Below are positions 21,691 to 32,761 of a stretch of DNA of 64,000 nt, one piece after another. The stretch is taken from NCBI GenBank assembly GCA_030280995.1, contig JASXTE010000001.1, forward strand, positions 32,855,700-32,919,699, read 5' to 3'. Position 1 is the stretch's first letter, and each line of letters starts with the position of its first letter. This DNA comes from Hemileia vastatrix (Eukaryota; Basidiomycota; Pucciniomycetes; Pucciniales; Zaghouaniaceae). Position numbers and translations under genes: made by a program. The notes below the pieces were generated by a model that made no database searches, was not told where the DNA came from, and saw only the letters and a program-made list of their open reading frames with translations.

Positions 21691-22396
21691 AGTAACATCC
21701 TGAAAAAAAAATATTTAAAACAAAAAAAACAAATATAAAAAATAAATATATCAAAAAAAACCCCAACAATAAAAAATTATCAGTAAAAAAATTGAAAAGA
21801 AAACCTTTTTTTTGGTTAAAAAAATAAAAAAAAATTTCAAAAAAAAAAAAATTCAAAATAAAAACCTGAATTATGTTTGAAATACCAGGTAATATCCTAG
21901 AAAAAATTACAAAAAAAAAAAAACAAAAACAAAAAAAACAAAAACAAAAACAAAAAAAAACAATTTGTTAAATTAATTGCAAAAGCATAAAAATAAAAAT
22001 AAAATCCTGAATGGTTTTGGAAATACCAGATAAAGTTCTTTAAAAAACTAACAAAATCACCAAAAAAAAAAAAAGAGTAAATCCAAAAATTAAATTAAAT
22101 TAAAAAAAATTCAGTAAATTTAATTGCAAAAAAAAAAAAAAAAAAAATTACTTTCCTGCTATTGAAAATACCACTTGATGTCCTTCAATCCAATTTATTA
22201 AAATAAAAAAAAATAAAAAAATTGAATTCAGTAAATTTCAGAATAATTATTTGCAAAAACAAAGTCAAATAAAAAAAATTGAATTACCTGATTTATTTTG
22301 GAAACAGGGGGAATTGTCCAGAAACTAAGGGAAATAAAAAAAATTCTGTAAAAAAAGTTTAAAAGCAGAGATAAGTATTTTTTTTCTTACTTCAAA
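21691..22396 (+). repeat. AT-rich region with four imperfect ~130-bp repeats
   Basis: A-runs alternate with the block CCTG-N(8-12)-GAAATACCAG-N-TCCT, seen near 21865, 22015, 22158 and 22288. No coding sequence is supported. Confidence 0.5.
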
Positions 22397-22700
22397 ATGC
22401 CCCCCAAAAAGTCCCCCCTTTACCCCCTCAATCCCCCCCTTTAACCCTTCCTTGCCCACCTCAACCCCCCCCCCCCCTCAACCCCCCCCTTTAACCCTCC
22501 TTGCCTGCCTCAACCCCCACCCTTTACCTCCTCCTTTGCCGCTTCAATTCCCCCCCTTTACCCACCTTTAGTCCCCCTTTACCCCTCCTTTAACCCCTCC
22601 TTTCCCACCTCAACCCCCCCAGGGGGTAAAGGGGGGCACTTGTGGCGGCCAAGGAGGGGGTAAAGAGGAGGTAATGGGGAGGTAATTGGGGGGGCTTGAG
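22397..22700 (+). repeat. C-rich tract followed by complementary G-rich tract
   Basis: Runs of CCCCC with the spacer TTTACC or TTTAACC fill 22397-22620. The strand then switches to G-rich (GGGGGTAAAGGGGGG, 22622-22640 onwards), so the two arms can pair as a large imperfect hairpin. It abuts the 3' end of the Harbinger pseudogene. Confidence 0.7.
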
Positions 22701-22854
22701 GGAGTAAGGCAGTTCAGGATCATCTTGTTCATAAAGAGCATTCCACTCATTTATGAAACCAGCTAAGATATTATGGAGTATAACACAAGTCACAATACAA
22801 TGATTTGCTGTTTTGATATCAAATTATTTTTGAAATTAGATTCTGAGCTCCTGG
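22590..22854 (-). pseudogene. Harbinger (DDE_Tnp_4) transposase, C-terminal part
   Basis: On the minus strand QELRI, a stop, then FDIKTANHCIVTCVILHNIL reads out of element D's left flank. This is the C-terminal block of PIF/Harbinger transposases (RELR...C.ILHN). It joins the GRFSSL block at the other side of element D (28295). Two stops lie in the first 15 codons. The tail runs into the C/G-rich tract and is probably not original. Confidence 0.75.
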
Positions 22855-23759
22855 TGTGGTAATCCCAAACCTGGGTAGGCCTTTGGAGTGCATATTTGGG
22901 GGTATTTGGTATGTAAGGTGTTATTGGGGTTATGGTGTTATTAGTGGATTTTTTCATCTTTAGGTGATAGTTAGTAGTGTTTATGGAGGCTTAAGCAAGG
23001 GTCACTTATTATGTCTCAGCATAAATTCTTTTTTTCTCTTTATTTTGGTATCCCTATGGGTGGTTACCTTGTTTTATAAGGTAGCTATGGTATTGTTATT
23101 GGTAATTATCAGAAGTTTATTGCTTAGTGGTGCTTATTTAGGCTTAAGCTAAAGTAACTTATTATTTCTCAGCTTATTTTACTTTATTTTCTTGGTGTGT
23201 TTATCTTGTTTATTAGTGAAGTTATGGGTTTTTAGGGTTTTTAGGGTTTTTATGGGTTGTATAGGTGTTTTAGGGCCTAGAAGCGGCGTGCTGGCCCCTA
23301 AGCAGCCTTCCCACCCCTAAGCGGAGGCCCGCCTTGGTGCTGGGGAAGCGCTAAAATGCACTTTTATGCATGAAAAAGGCTGGGAAAGCTGGATTTTGGG
23401 TGAAGAATTGGTCAGGGTAGTCTGTGCACTGGCTGTATGATGCATGTGTGGGAAGATTTTTAGGGAGGAATCTTATCTCTTTACTCATCACCTCTCTGCT
23501 CCTCACTGTCTCATTGGCTTGTGTTTTGTTGGAATATATTACTGTCAATTTCAACTCTTTCTGTTAGTCTGTCTGGGACTATTATCTTCACTTTTAAAGA
23601 GGTCAAGAGTGTTTAATTAGAGGGTCTAGCAAACAGGTCTCCAATTTTCTACAACAGATAAATCTCACTTTTTTTCAAAAGAGACAGGGGATTTTTTCTC
23701 TGGTTTTTCTCCAACTCCCTTGGTCAAGGCCTATAGCTAGTACTATAGGATTGTCTACA
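22855..23759 (+). repeat. element D 5' LTR
   Basis: It starts TGTGGTAATCCC and ends GATTGTCTACA. A GC-rich island near 23280-23350, with the repeated word CCCCTAAGC, contrasts with the AT-rich surroundings. The 3' copy lacks about 20 bp there. Confidence 0.85.
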
Positions 23760-23763
23760 TTTC

Positions 23764-23780
23764 TGGTGCCCAACGTGGGG
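23764..23780 (+). promoter_or_regulatory. primer binding site, tRNA-Lys type (element D)
   Basis: TGGTGCCCAACGTGGGG lies four bases after the LTR. It matches the classical lysine primer site TGGCGCCCAACGTGGGG except for one C-to-T change at a CpG. Confidence 0.75.
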
Positions 23781-23998
23781 TACAAATCTGTTGGCCTTTT
23801 GGAATCTCTGTTGATCTAGGCTTCTCTCTTTGGTGGATCTTTTTTGGTGTATTTTGAACTTGGCGCTATATCTCTTTGTGGTTGGTCTAGGGGTCTTCTT
23901 TTCTGTTGGATTTGGTCCCTCCTAGGTCTTTAAGGCTATTGGGGGGGACTTTGGCTATCTTTGGTGGAGATTGGAGGCTGTAACTTGCATCTTCTAGG

Positions 23999-25063
23999 AT
24001 GTTTAGGATTCAGTCTTGGGATGGTTCAAGGTCTATGGGGTAGGATGCAAAGGGGTTTTTGGCTAGGTTTGATGTTTCTGCTGAGATTGATGGGGCCTCA
24101 ATGTTGGAAATGGTTAGGAAAGTAATCTTTTTCATTGGTAATAGGGAGGTGGAGAAGGAAATTTCTGTTATGGAAGGATATAGGATTCAGGACTGGAGAA
24201 AGTTGAAGATTGATATGGTTAAAAGGTGGCCTACTACTTTCTCAACGGTGGATCTTCATGGGATTTCTAGGAAGTGGGAATTGAAAGGTGGTATAACTTC
24301 TCTTTCTCAGTATGGGGAATTTATGGAGGAGTTTGAGGAGGCTCTGGATTATCTGGTATATAATGATATATTACCACATGAAGATGGGGCCAAGTATTTA
24401 TTTTGAAGTGCCATGGGTAGGGATGTAAAGGTGGAGGTTATGGAGATTCTTTTCAAGGCTGACTTGATGAAGACTCTTCCAAATAGGGAAAATTGGATTC
24501 CTGCTATGGCTGTTTTAAAGAAGGTTTTTTTGGTATATTTGGATGGTATGAAGGATAGGGATGTGGAATCTGGAGAGGAATTACTGTTGGAAAGAGAGGT
24601 TCAGAGGACTGTGGTGGAAATTTCAGCTTCTGGGGAGGTGTTGGAGCCATCGAATTTAGAAGATGGTGATTCTGATGATTTTTGTGAAGCTTATTTTTCT
24701 TTTCCAGAGAATACCATGGGAACTCAGGAATGTGTTTCACTGGATGTTTTGGAGATGTATTCACTAGAGGATAATTGTATTTCCTTAATTTTGGATGAAT
24801 TGTGTGGGAAAGAGTATTTGTCTGGTCATGATAAAGTATTTTGGGATATTGAGAAGGAATCTGTGGTGGATGAATGGTTGTTGATGGATGATTATTTTTC
24901 TTTCTCAATTTCATATAATGGCTTATTGGAGGAGGATGTATCAGTTGAATATTTGGATGGAAAGAAAGATTCTGTCTTGGATCTTTTTCTAACAGAGGAA
25001 GAGCATTTTCAGGTGGTTCCCTCAAGATCAGAAGGTCTCTGCTTGGAGGAGGATTTTTTTTGA
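23999..25063 (+). pseudogene. element D gag-like protein
   Basis: A frame of 355 codons runs from ATG 23999 to TGA 25063, with TAG at 24041 and TGA at 24404 (the latter probably from a Trp codon). The first third resembles fungal gypsy gag (MLEMVRKVIFFIGNREVEKE, then DWRKLKIDMVKRW). The last part is unusually acidic (many Glu/Asp), reminiscent of the linker before protease. No zinc knuckle was found. A further ORF at 25068-25379 in another frame continues the acidic region and suggests a frameshift. It may have supplied or mimicked gag for related elements; that is inference. Confidence 0.6.
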
Positions 25064-25067
25064 TGTT

Positions 25068-25379
25068 ATGGATGTTATTCTGAAGAATTTTGCAGATTCT
25101 AAGCAAGATTACTATAGGGAAGAGGAAAATTGTTATGTTTTGGATGACACTGGTATGGAGGTTGATTTTAAATATGTGGTGGAGGTTCCAGATTTTTCAC
25201 AGGGTGAAGAATTTATTGATTCTGGTGATATGAACTATGGTAGACTCAGTGTATGGAGGAGGATGGAAGATTTGTTTAGAGGTCTGATGTTGGGATATCA
25301 GATTTGGAAGAGGAGCTTAGGGGGTTTAGGCCCTAGGGGTAAATTTATTGGTTTCAACCTGGGGTTTTCAAGAATCTGA
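25068..25379 (+). pseudogene. element D acidic ORF downstream of gag
   Basis: 103 codons in a different frame from the gag-like ORF (MDVILKNFADSKQDYYREEE...). It is acidic, with no recognised domain. The sequence immediately after its stop (ACTCAAAAATGAGGATAAAC) resembles the sequence just after the integrase stop of element I, so the pol deletion junction probably lies within or just upstream of this ORF. Confidence 0.4.
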
Positions 25380-25619
25380 TTACTCAAAAATGAGGATAAA
25401 CTATTTAATTTTTTTGGTTTTGCTTAATTTGGCCTCTATGTATTTGGTCAGAATTTTTTTGTTTTTTTCAATTCTTATCAGTCTCTCTGGTTCAAGTCTC
25501 TATATAAAAAAGGAAAAAAAAAATCTTAGTATAATGAAGATGGAAGAAAAAAAATCAAGTGAAGATGGGTATTTTATTTAAAAGAAAATGAAGATAAAAA
25601 TAATGATCATTGGTTTTAT

Positions 25620-27220
25620 CTAACCTCCAGCATGAGGTTAAACTGAAAAATTTATTTCTAAATTGGATTTTTTTTGGATTTCAAGAATTTTAATGGTTTT
25701 TTTTATGGAAGAAGATTTGTGTTGGAAAATCCTTTTGTTAGAGGGTACCCAGGGGTGGGGCTTCTAGATTTTATTTTGGCAAGTGTGGGGGTAACTGATG
25801 GGCTGGCTGCTCTAACAACAGTTACCCCAGATTGTCTGTTTCCAACCGCTTCTCATAACTTTTTTGAATTCTAGTATTGGTTTTTTTTCTTTAACAGGTT
25901 TTTGGTCCACCATGAATTTAAACTGGAAATTCTTTTGGTCTTCAACTGCTGGACCCCTCATGATTAATGGTTTTGTTTAATTTTGTTGGATGTTGTGTTT
26001 TTGTTAGAAGGTACCCAGGGGGGGCTTCTAGATTTTATTTTGGAATGTGTGGGGGTAACTGATGAGCTGGCTGCTCTGTAGAACAGTTAACCCAGAATGT
26101 CTGTTTCAAGCCTTTGGTTTTTTTTAGTTGAGTTCTAGTGTTGTTTTTTTTGTGATTCAGGTTTTTAGTCCTCTATGACTTTAAACTGGATTACCTTGGA
26201 TGTCATCTGGTGATTTTGGATTGGTGGGGGATCACTGGTGGTCTTCCATCATTTTTACTTATCAGAGGGAGCCCACCCAGTGATATTTTCTGTAGACCTG
26301 GAGCTGGCTTTGCTATGTGGTTTTAGGGTGTTGGCTGTGAAAGTAGTGGATTCAAGATTATTTTCTTTTTTCTCTTTTTCTCTCTTAATTTTTTATTGAG
26401 GCTATGTTTTCTCAAAAGCTCAAGATAGGGCTCTGGCAATGTTTTTGGTAGAAGAGGAGGAGTCAAAATAAAATAAATAAATAATTTTTTTTTTTAGGTG
26501 TGACCACATCAAGGTGCACTTGGATGTGGGTAAGTTAACAGGGGATCAGCTCATCAATTGGCTGGGGGATACCATTTTATTTTTTTTATTTGTTAAAGAA
26601 GGTTCAATGTTTTGGCTTTGATTGTTTTTTGTTTGGGGATTTATGGGCTATATCTTAAAGATTTTTTTTCTGGAATGCCCTTCAAGACTTTAAACTGATC
26701 TTTTATTTATGGGATATATCATCAATATTTTTTTCTGGAAAGTCCTTCAAGACTTTAAACTGATCTTTTAATTATGGGCTCAAGATTTTTTTATTGAAAG
26801 TCCCCCAAGACTATAAACTGAGGAATGGGAGGCAGTGTGAAGTGGAAGTTTAAAGGCAGAAGGATCCAAGGGGGAACTTCTGAATTTTTTAAAGGAAAGT
26901 TTAGGGGTGACTGATGGTCTGGAAGCTTTATATACAGTTATCCCAGAAAATTAGTTACTTCTCTAAATCTTTTTCTGGTTGATCTCTGGTTCTGGGTTCT
27001 GTGATTCAGTTTTTTGCAGTCCCCCAAGACTATAAACTAAGAATTTTTGGAGCCCCCCAAGACTATAAAATAAGGGCTGTTAGTCCCCCAAGACTTTAAA
27101 CTGAGGGCTGTTAGTCCCCCATGACTTTAAACTGGGGGTTGTGAGTCCCCCAAGACTATAAAATGAGGAAGTTTCTATGCTGGTAGAAGGTTATAGTCAG
27201 GAAAAATTTTCAACTGGATA
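25620..27220 (+). repeat. element D 3' region: dispersed GTCC...GACTTTAAACTG repeats
   Basis: About a dozen copies of GTCCNNCAAGACTTTAAACTGR-like sequence occur at about 25628, 25904, 26167, 26676, 26736, 26797, 27017, 27051, 27080, 27110 and 27142. The last five form a ~30-35 bp tandem cluster. A different ~100-bp block (GGGGGTAACTGATG.GCTGGCTGCTCT) repeats at 25744, 26009 and, more diverged, 26865. A copy at 27197 (TCAGGAAAAATTTTCAACTG) is close to the leader motif of E and F. Confidence 0.7.
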
Positions 27221-27396
27221 TCACTATTCATAGTTAGACGCTGGTACAGCCAGAATTGGATTTCAGGAACAGAAGAAAGAGATTTTTTCACAGGGATAGA
27301 TTGAATTTAAAGGCATGGTGCAAGAGAAGGTTTAAAGAAAAAGCTTGGATTGCTGGTTCAGAGGAAGAATGGGAACATTCTTGATTGGAGGGAGGA

Positions 27397-28294
27397 TTTG
27401 GTGATTCCAAACCTGGGTAGGCCTTTGGAGTTCATATTTGGGGGTATTTGGTATGTAGGGTGTTATTGGGGTTATGGTATTATTAGTGGATTTTTTCATC
27501 TTTAGGTGATAGTAAGTAGTGATTATGGAGGCTTAAGCAAGGGTCACTTATTACGTCTCAGCATAATTTCCCTTTTTTCTCTTAATTTTGGTATCCCTAT
27601 GGGTGGTTACCTTGTTTTATAGGGTAGCTATGGTGTTTTTATTGGTATTTATCAGAAGTTTATTGCTTAGTGGTGCTTATGTAGGCTTAAGCTAAAGTCA
27701 CTTATTACTTCTCAGCTTATTTTCCTTCATTTTCTTTTCATTTTGGTATGTTTTATGTGTGTTTATCTTGTTTATTAGTGAAGTTATGGGGTTTTAGGGT
27801 TTTTATGGGTTGTATAGGTGTTTAAGGGCCTAGAAAGAGCGCGCCGGCCCCTAAGCGGAGGCCGGCTTGGGCGCTGGGGAAGCGCTAAAATGCACTTTAA
27901 TGCATGAAAAAGGCTGGGAAAGCCCGATTTTGGGTTAAGAATTGGTCAGGATGGTCTGTGCACTGGCTGTATGATGTGTGTGTGGGAAGATTTTTAGGGA
28001 GGAATCTTATCTCTTTACTCATCACCTCTCTGATCCTCACTGTCTCATTGGCTTGTGTTTTGTTGGAATATATTACTGTCAATTTCAACTCTTTCTGGTA
28101 GTCTGTCTGGGACTATTATCTTCACTTTTAAAGAGGTCAAGAGTGTTTAATTAGAGGGCCTAGCAAACAGGTCTCCAATTTTCTACAACAGATAAATCTC
28201 ACTTGTTTTTCAAAAGGGACAGGGGATTTTCTCTCTTGTTTTTCTCCAACTCCCTTGGTCATGACCTATAGCTAGTACTATATGATTGTCTACA
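27397..28294 (+). repeat. element D 3' LTR
   Basis: This 898-bp copy of the LTR starts TTTGG (TGTGG in the 5' copy) right after GGAGGGAGGA and ends GTCTACA at 28294. Confidence 0.85.
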
Positions 28295-29312
28295 CCAGAG
28301 ACTAGAAAATCTTCCCTTTAAAATTCCAATAGCATGTTTAATCTGTACTCTTGATTGTTCCAGGTGATAATTAAAGGTAGATTTGGGGTAATTTTCTAAA
28401 GTTATACCACGGAAAGCAGGTATGATGTACTTTCCACTTGCATATGCTGAGTCTGAATGGAGGTACTGGGATTCATCAAAGTATGAGTCAAGATTTTGAA
28501 AAATCCTCACTCTTTGGAAGAAGTAAGAGTCATGACATGATCCAGGGTAGCCACTGTGAAAAGCAATAAATTTTTTATTGACATCACATACAAGTTGAAA
28601 AAGTAATAGAGTATCTAGAAAGAAGATAAAATGTCAGTTTATGAAAGATGTGAAATCAGAGAACATTTTTAAGAAACCTTTTTTTGTGATCAAAATAATG
28701 GTTGCTGTCATGAGAAGGCTTTTGACTCAAAGTTATAGTTGTGCCATTAACAAATCCTACACAGCCAGGGAAACCTTAAGCTTGCATTACTTGAGAGGAT
28801 TCAAGTGGCTGTTGTGGAGTTGGCCAAGCAAGTGTTTGAGAGTTGAGGGAAAGGATGGCAATCATACTGTGCTTGGTGTATAATATCACTGTCCAATATC
28901 CTATGGTAAAGATATTTTCCAAATTTCTTACAGCAGCACCATTCCCATTTGAGCCAAAGTGACATAGTTCCAAAGCAAGTTGAATAGCAGGATGACACTG
29001 TTTATTTTGTGAATTGTTATGAAAGATAGGATGTATGGAGATGATTTGATAAAGTTTGAAGAAAGAATAAGAAGAAGTTTGAAATAGTTGAGTGAAGTTT
29101 AGTTGAGGAATGTTGAGAATGGAGTGGAGATCTTATCTGGGATCATGATGAAGATTTGGCCCCCTTGGGTTTATGGAACACTTTTTGGAAAGAAAAGACA
29201 TATAGGCTAAAGCATCTTCCAAATCAGAGTCTGTTTTATAGTAAAGAACTAAATGTAAAGAAGTAGCATTCATAGTTGAGTGAAGTAGCTGCCTAGTAGA
29301 GAGGTGTTTCAT
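28295..29312 (-). pseudogene. Harbinger (DDE_Tnp_4) transposase, N-terminal and central part
   Basis: From ATG 29312 (MKHLSTRQLLHSTMN) leftward, the minus strand shows recognisable blocks: HPIFHNNSQNKQ, LALELCHFGSNGNGAAVRN, GFPGCVGFVNGTTITLSQKP, YLHSDSAYASGKYIIPAF and IKHAIGILKGRFSSL. These are the helical region and catalytic core of PIF/Harbinger transposases. In the VDGT catalytic motif the Asp is Asn (VNGT). Several stops and frameshifts occur between blocks. Element D cuts the gene after GRFSSL, and the C-terminal block continues at 22854. Intact homologues act as cut-and-paste DDE transposases with a Myb-like partner. Confidence 0.85.
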
Positions 29313-29660
29313 AGTTTTTGGTGGAAGGCTTATTTGATGAGGGAAGTGTGAATTCGCCGCCAAATGTGCAGTTGGGGTGTGTAGATAGAAAAAAACTTTA
29401 AGGGTTTGATAGCAGAATTAAGTAGCATAGAGTGTGTTAAGACTTAAGGATGGAATCAGTAATTATAAGTTATGTGACTTTCTTAAAAATTCATCATGGA
29501 TGTGATTAGTTTGGGATCAGGAATTAGAAATAGAAATTGGGGTATAAGAGGCGGTATTATGCATTATTGTGGAATCCTTATCCACTAGCTCTGGGGCTGG
29601 TGAATAAGAATCTTTGGAAGTTAATAATGTATGATGCTGGGAAAAAAATTACTGTTCCCT
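29313..29660 (-). other. upstream flank of the Harbinger pseudogene, no gene seen
   Basis: No coding blocks are recognised. An open TTG-started extension of the transposase frame reaches 29363, but the first ATG is at 29312. Confidence 0.3.
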
Positions 29661-29678
29661 AATTGCGGATCAGTCAAC

Positions 29679-29861
29679 TTTGATACCCCCTGTTTTATCA
29701 TTAAAATAAATTTCTTCAACACCAACATAAAATATAGCTTTCATGAATTGTATTTGATTAGAACTAGTGGAAACGTGCATAAAGAAGTATTTTTTTACTA
29801 ATGTGTAATAATTTTAAATATTTGTGACTAATTAATTTAACAGTCAATAATAGGGGGTATC
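29679..29861. mobile_element. possible MITE with 13-bp perfect terminal inverted repeats
   Basis: TTTGATACCCCCT at the left and AGGGGGTATCAAA at the right are perfect inverse complements bounding ~180 bp of AT-rich, noncoding sequence. No clear target duplication was identified. Alternatively these are outward-facing ends of two different elements, one being the Harbinger copy to the left. Confidence 0.4.
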
Positions 29862-29939
29862 AAATTTCAAAATTTTTAATTATTTGAAAGTTATTTAAAG
29901 ATACAAAAAAAATCTACAGAGTTGAAATCTTTTCTCAAT

Positions 29940-31793
29940 ATAGCTTCCTCATACTGCCTTTGTTGGGCTAACTCCAACTTTGAACCACCAAACTGTGCTT
30001 TAATCAATTTCTTGCAATCCTCCCAAGAGTAGTCATTTTTATCTAAAAGGACAGATTAATACCACATCAAGTCAACATTGGAAAATAAAGAAATCATTTT
30101 TGACACAATTTATTCATCTGGAAGTTTGTAATAATTCTTCAGGTTATCAATTCTTCAAATAAATTTCTGCCAATCAGAGGAAAAATCACCATCAAATGTT
30201 GGATATTGGTCAAATTTCGGCCAATTTTTTTGATTTGAGGAAATCACATTGTTAAAAACTTATTTCTTTGTAAAAAGAAGGTATAAATTATCTAATTTGG
30301 CAGTAATCTCATTGTTTAACCCTTCTGTAGATGAACCAGGTGCATCATCACTTTTGATGGAAAATCAGGAATATCTACAGGCATTTCTTGCACTAATTTT
30401 ACTTTAGATGAGCTAGGCACAGGTACAATTAGAGTATCTTGTGCAACAGGTTCTTTCAAAGAAGTGGCAGAATGCTTTTGGCCATTTAACAATGAGTTCA
30501 ACTGTTCTTCAATGGTTTTTAGTCTAGTTTTCACTCTTGGAATACTGAATAATGTCTCATTGATAGTTGCAAAAGATAATTGATTCTTTTTTTGCAGAGT
30601 TGAGTAATGGTCACTTAGTCTTTCATGCTCAACTTATTTCCCTCTAGTTCCTGGAAACAGATAGGCACAGTGTCTTGTAATTTGGAAAAATCATTCTTGA
30701 TATTTTGCCACAAAGAAACTTTCTTCTCATGAGTTAATTTTTAATTATATAAATCATTACAAACACTCTGCAAATCACTTATCACTGATTGGTAAGCTGG
30801 TTCAGTTAACAAACTATTAAATGTTTGAGCCAATTGGAGTTTATTCATTATATGATTTTGTTTGGTAATAATAACTCTCAAATATTCATCATTAATAGTT
30901 GCTACATCAGGAGTATTTCTCAATAGGGAAACATAGTAATTTTACAGACTCTCATAAACTTCAGGATCAATTTTTTTATCTATAATGGCCATATAAGGTT
31001 TAATCATTGAAGTATCAATTAATACTAAAGGAGTATTTACACTAGAATTTTGAGTAATATGACTACTAGAGCCAGCCTCTACTGGTCTCAAGGTATCATC
31101 TCCCCTTCCAGAATTACCTGAAGGAACTGAATTAGTAACAAGAAAGGTCACATTGGATTCAATGAAGGGGCTTACCATGGTTTTGGAAAAATTTTGAATT
31201 TATTTTTATTCCTTCTTCTTCCCCCTTGGTAGGGATGAGGAGGGGTTGGGATGAATTGTTGGGGTCTGGAAGGACCTTCCTGAGTTGCTTGTTGCATCTG
31301 TTGAGCTTGGAGGAAGTTCCACTGAGTGTTGAACCAGTCCCACTTCAATTTTGAGACTCTCACCTTTTCCTGTGGCTGAGGAGCCAACTGTGGAAGGGAT
31401 TTTGCTGCTGGAGGAGGTTTCCTCTTCTCTTGAAGAAAATTTTCTACATTTATTACCTTTTAATCTAGCATTTCTACCTTTGATCTTAATTTGAGGTTTT
31501 CTGCTTTCAACTCCCTGATGTGAGTTGAGAGGTTGTTGATTAGCTGCTGCACGGGTTTCTGTTTTATTTTGAAGCCTCTTGAAAGCTCTTCTTGGGGGCT
31601 CACTGTGGGCTTTGGATCCAGAGCCATCTTTTCCGCTTTTATTTCTACTCTTTGCATCTTCAAATCCTGTTTGGTCCAACAATTGATTCATTTGAGAAAT
31701 TTTTTCAGTCAAAGGGGAGCTTACAGAAGTCTCATCATAATCAATTAATTCCAGTTCCTTTTCACAGGCAGCAGAAGCACTTTGATTGGTCAT
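29940..31793 (-). pseudogene. element F gag, truncated and decayed
   Basis: ATG 31793 opens 195 clean codons (MTNQSASAACEKELELIDYD...) homologous to E's N-terminal gag. The frame then stops at 31206 and resumes in pieces at 31178-30942, 30923-30741 and 30534-30316. The WPKFDQYPTFDGDFSSDW-like core near 30180-30230 and QFGGSK at about 29980 confirm gag. The 3' end is lost at 29938. Confidence 0.85.
31172..31663 (-). CDS. overlapping second-frame ORF in element F (one stop)
   Basis: ATG 31663 opens a frame of 164 codons ending FPKPW-TAA, interrupted once (TAG at 31460-31462). It has a helix LINNLSTHIRELKAENLKLR, then VSKLKWDWFNTQWNF, HPYQGGRRRNK and the terminal PW-stop. It overlaps the intact 195-codon gag frame, so both frames are open across most of the same DNA. 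The stop TAA overlaps an ATG (CCATGGTAAG) that starts the next gag-frame segment. Confidence 0.55.
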
Positions 31794-31909
31794 TTTTTAT
31801 ATAACTTAAACTGAGAGAAAAAAATATTAATATTTAATCAGTTATTATTTAACTTAATGTAAGAAAAAAAATAAGATATAGAATTAAAATATTTCAATTA
31901 TATTATTGA

Positions 31910-32400
31910 TTATTAGGATTTTTAATTAACTGGAATAATAAAAATATAATATTTATCAGGACCAAAAATCAACTGAAATAATTATTACAATTTTTTAATT
32001 AATTAAATCAATAAAGATATTTATATTTTATTACCAGGATTTAATATAAATCAATTGAAATAATAAAATAATTTATTAATTATCACGACAAAGAGTCAAC
32101 TGGAATAATTAACACAATTCTCAATTAATTACTAATATATACATTGATATATAATTTTCAGAACTAAGAGTCAACTGAAAATTCAGTTACCAGGACTTAA
32201 TGTCAACTGAAATAAATTAATTTAATTAATTTATATATTTATTATTTTACTGCCAGGAAAAATTGTCAACTGAAACAATAATATAACATTTCAATTATCA
32301 GGACCAAATGTCAACTGAAATAATTAAAAAAATATATATAATATAATTTATTGAATTTATATTACTCCTAGTACTAAGAAAAAAATTTCTCTATCTCGGT
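31910..32400 (-). repeat. leader repeats of element F (about 9 copies)
   Basis: The plus strand shows CAGGAC-N-GTCAACTGAAAT-type motifs at about 31913, 31953, 32032, 32082, 32155, 32187, 32250, 32296 and 32365. Motif and position match element E's leader, although the sequence between copies has diverged. Confidence 0.7.
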
Positions 32401-32761
32401 CAACTAGGAAAAAAAAATTACTACATGCAAAACACCTTTCCCTGTAATGTGAGCAAATTAATGCCACTACAGAGTTCTGAGTAAGAAATATATACATGAA
32501 ATATGAAATATGCAGAGTGAGACCAAAAGATAGTAACTGGTATAGTCACCACAAATATATAGGACAATTTCCACTATATAAACCTTAGATTTGGAGTGAT
32601 GTTCTATTCCCAGTCGTGGAAAAAAAGGTAAGTCACATGCAAGATGAAGTTTGTTGTTTTCAGTCATCCACAAGTCCTTATTTGTCCTTGCAGTAAAAGG
32701 TCCAATGGTTGCTGGCATCAAGATAATGATGTGTCAACAAATATTTGGAAAGTCTGCCAAC

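Larger units (their letters stand above)
22855..28294 (+). mobile_element. element D: non-autonomous gypsy-like LTR retrotransposon with gag-like ORF only
   Basis: LTRs of 905 bp (22855-23759) and 898 bp (27397-28294) begin TGTGG/TTTGG and end GTCTACA. A lysine-type primer site follows the first, and a purine tract GGAGGGAGGA precedes the second. The interior holds a gag-like frame and a long noncoding 3' region; no protease, RT or integrase was found. Its 3' region matches, in reverse orientation, the sequence after the integrase of element I at 62234-62972, so D is probably an internally deleted relative of I. It splits the Harbinger gene. Flanks CTGG and CCAG fit a 4-bp CCGG duplication with one CpG transition in each copy. 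Confidence 0.85.

Noticed and set aside
22295..22330. AAACAGGGGG near 22305 as the other terminal repeat of the Harbinger element ending near 29693
   Set aside because: Similarity stops after ten bases and the site belongs to the local ~130-bp repeat family.
23351..23554. Similar 63-67 codon minus-strand ORFs in both D LTRs (also 27897-28088)
   Set aside because: Duplicated because the LTR is duplicated; no start context or domain supports coding.
24504..25106. 200-codon minus-strand ORF antisense to D's gag
   Set aside because: Shadow of the acidic plus-strand frame; Pro/His/Leu composition mirrors Glu/Asp codons and no domain is recognisable.
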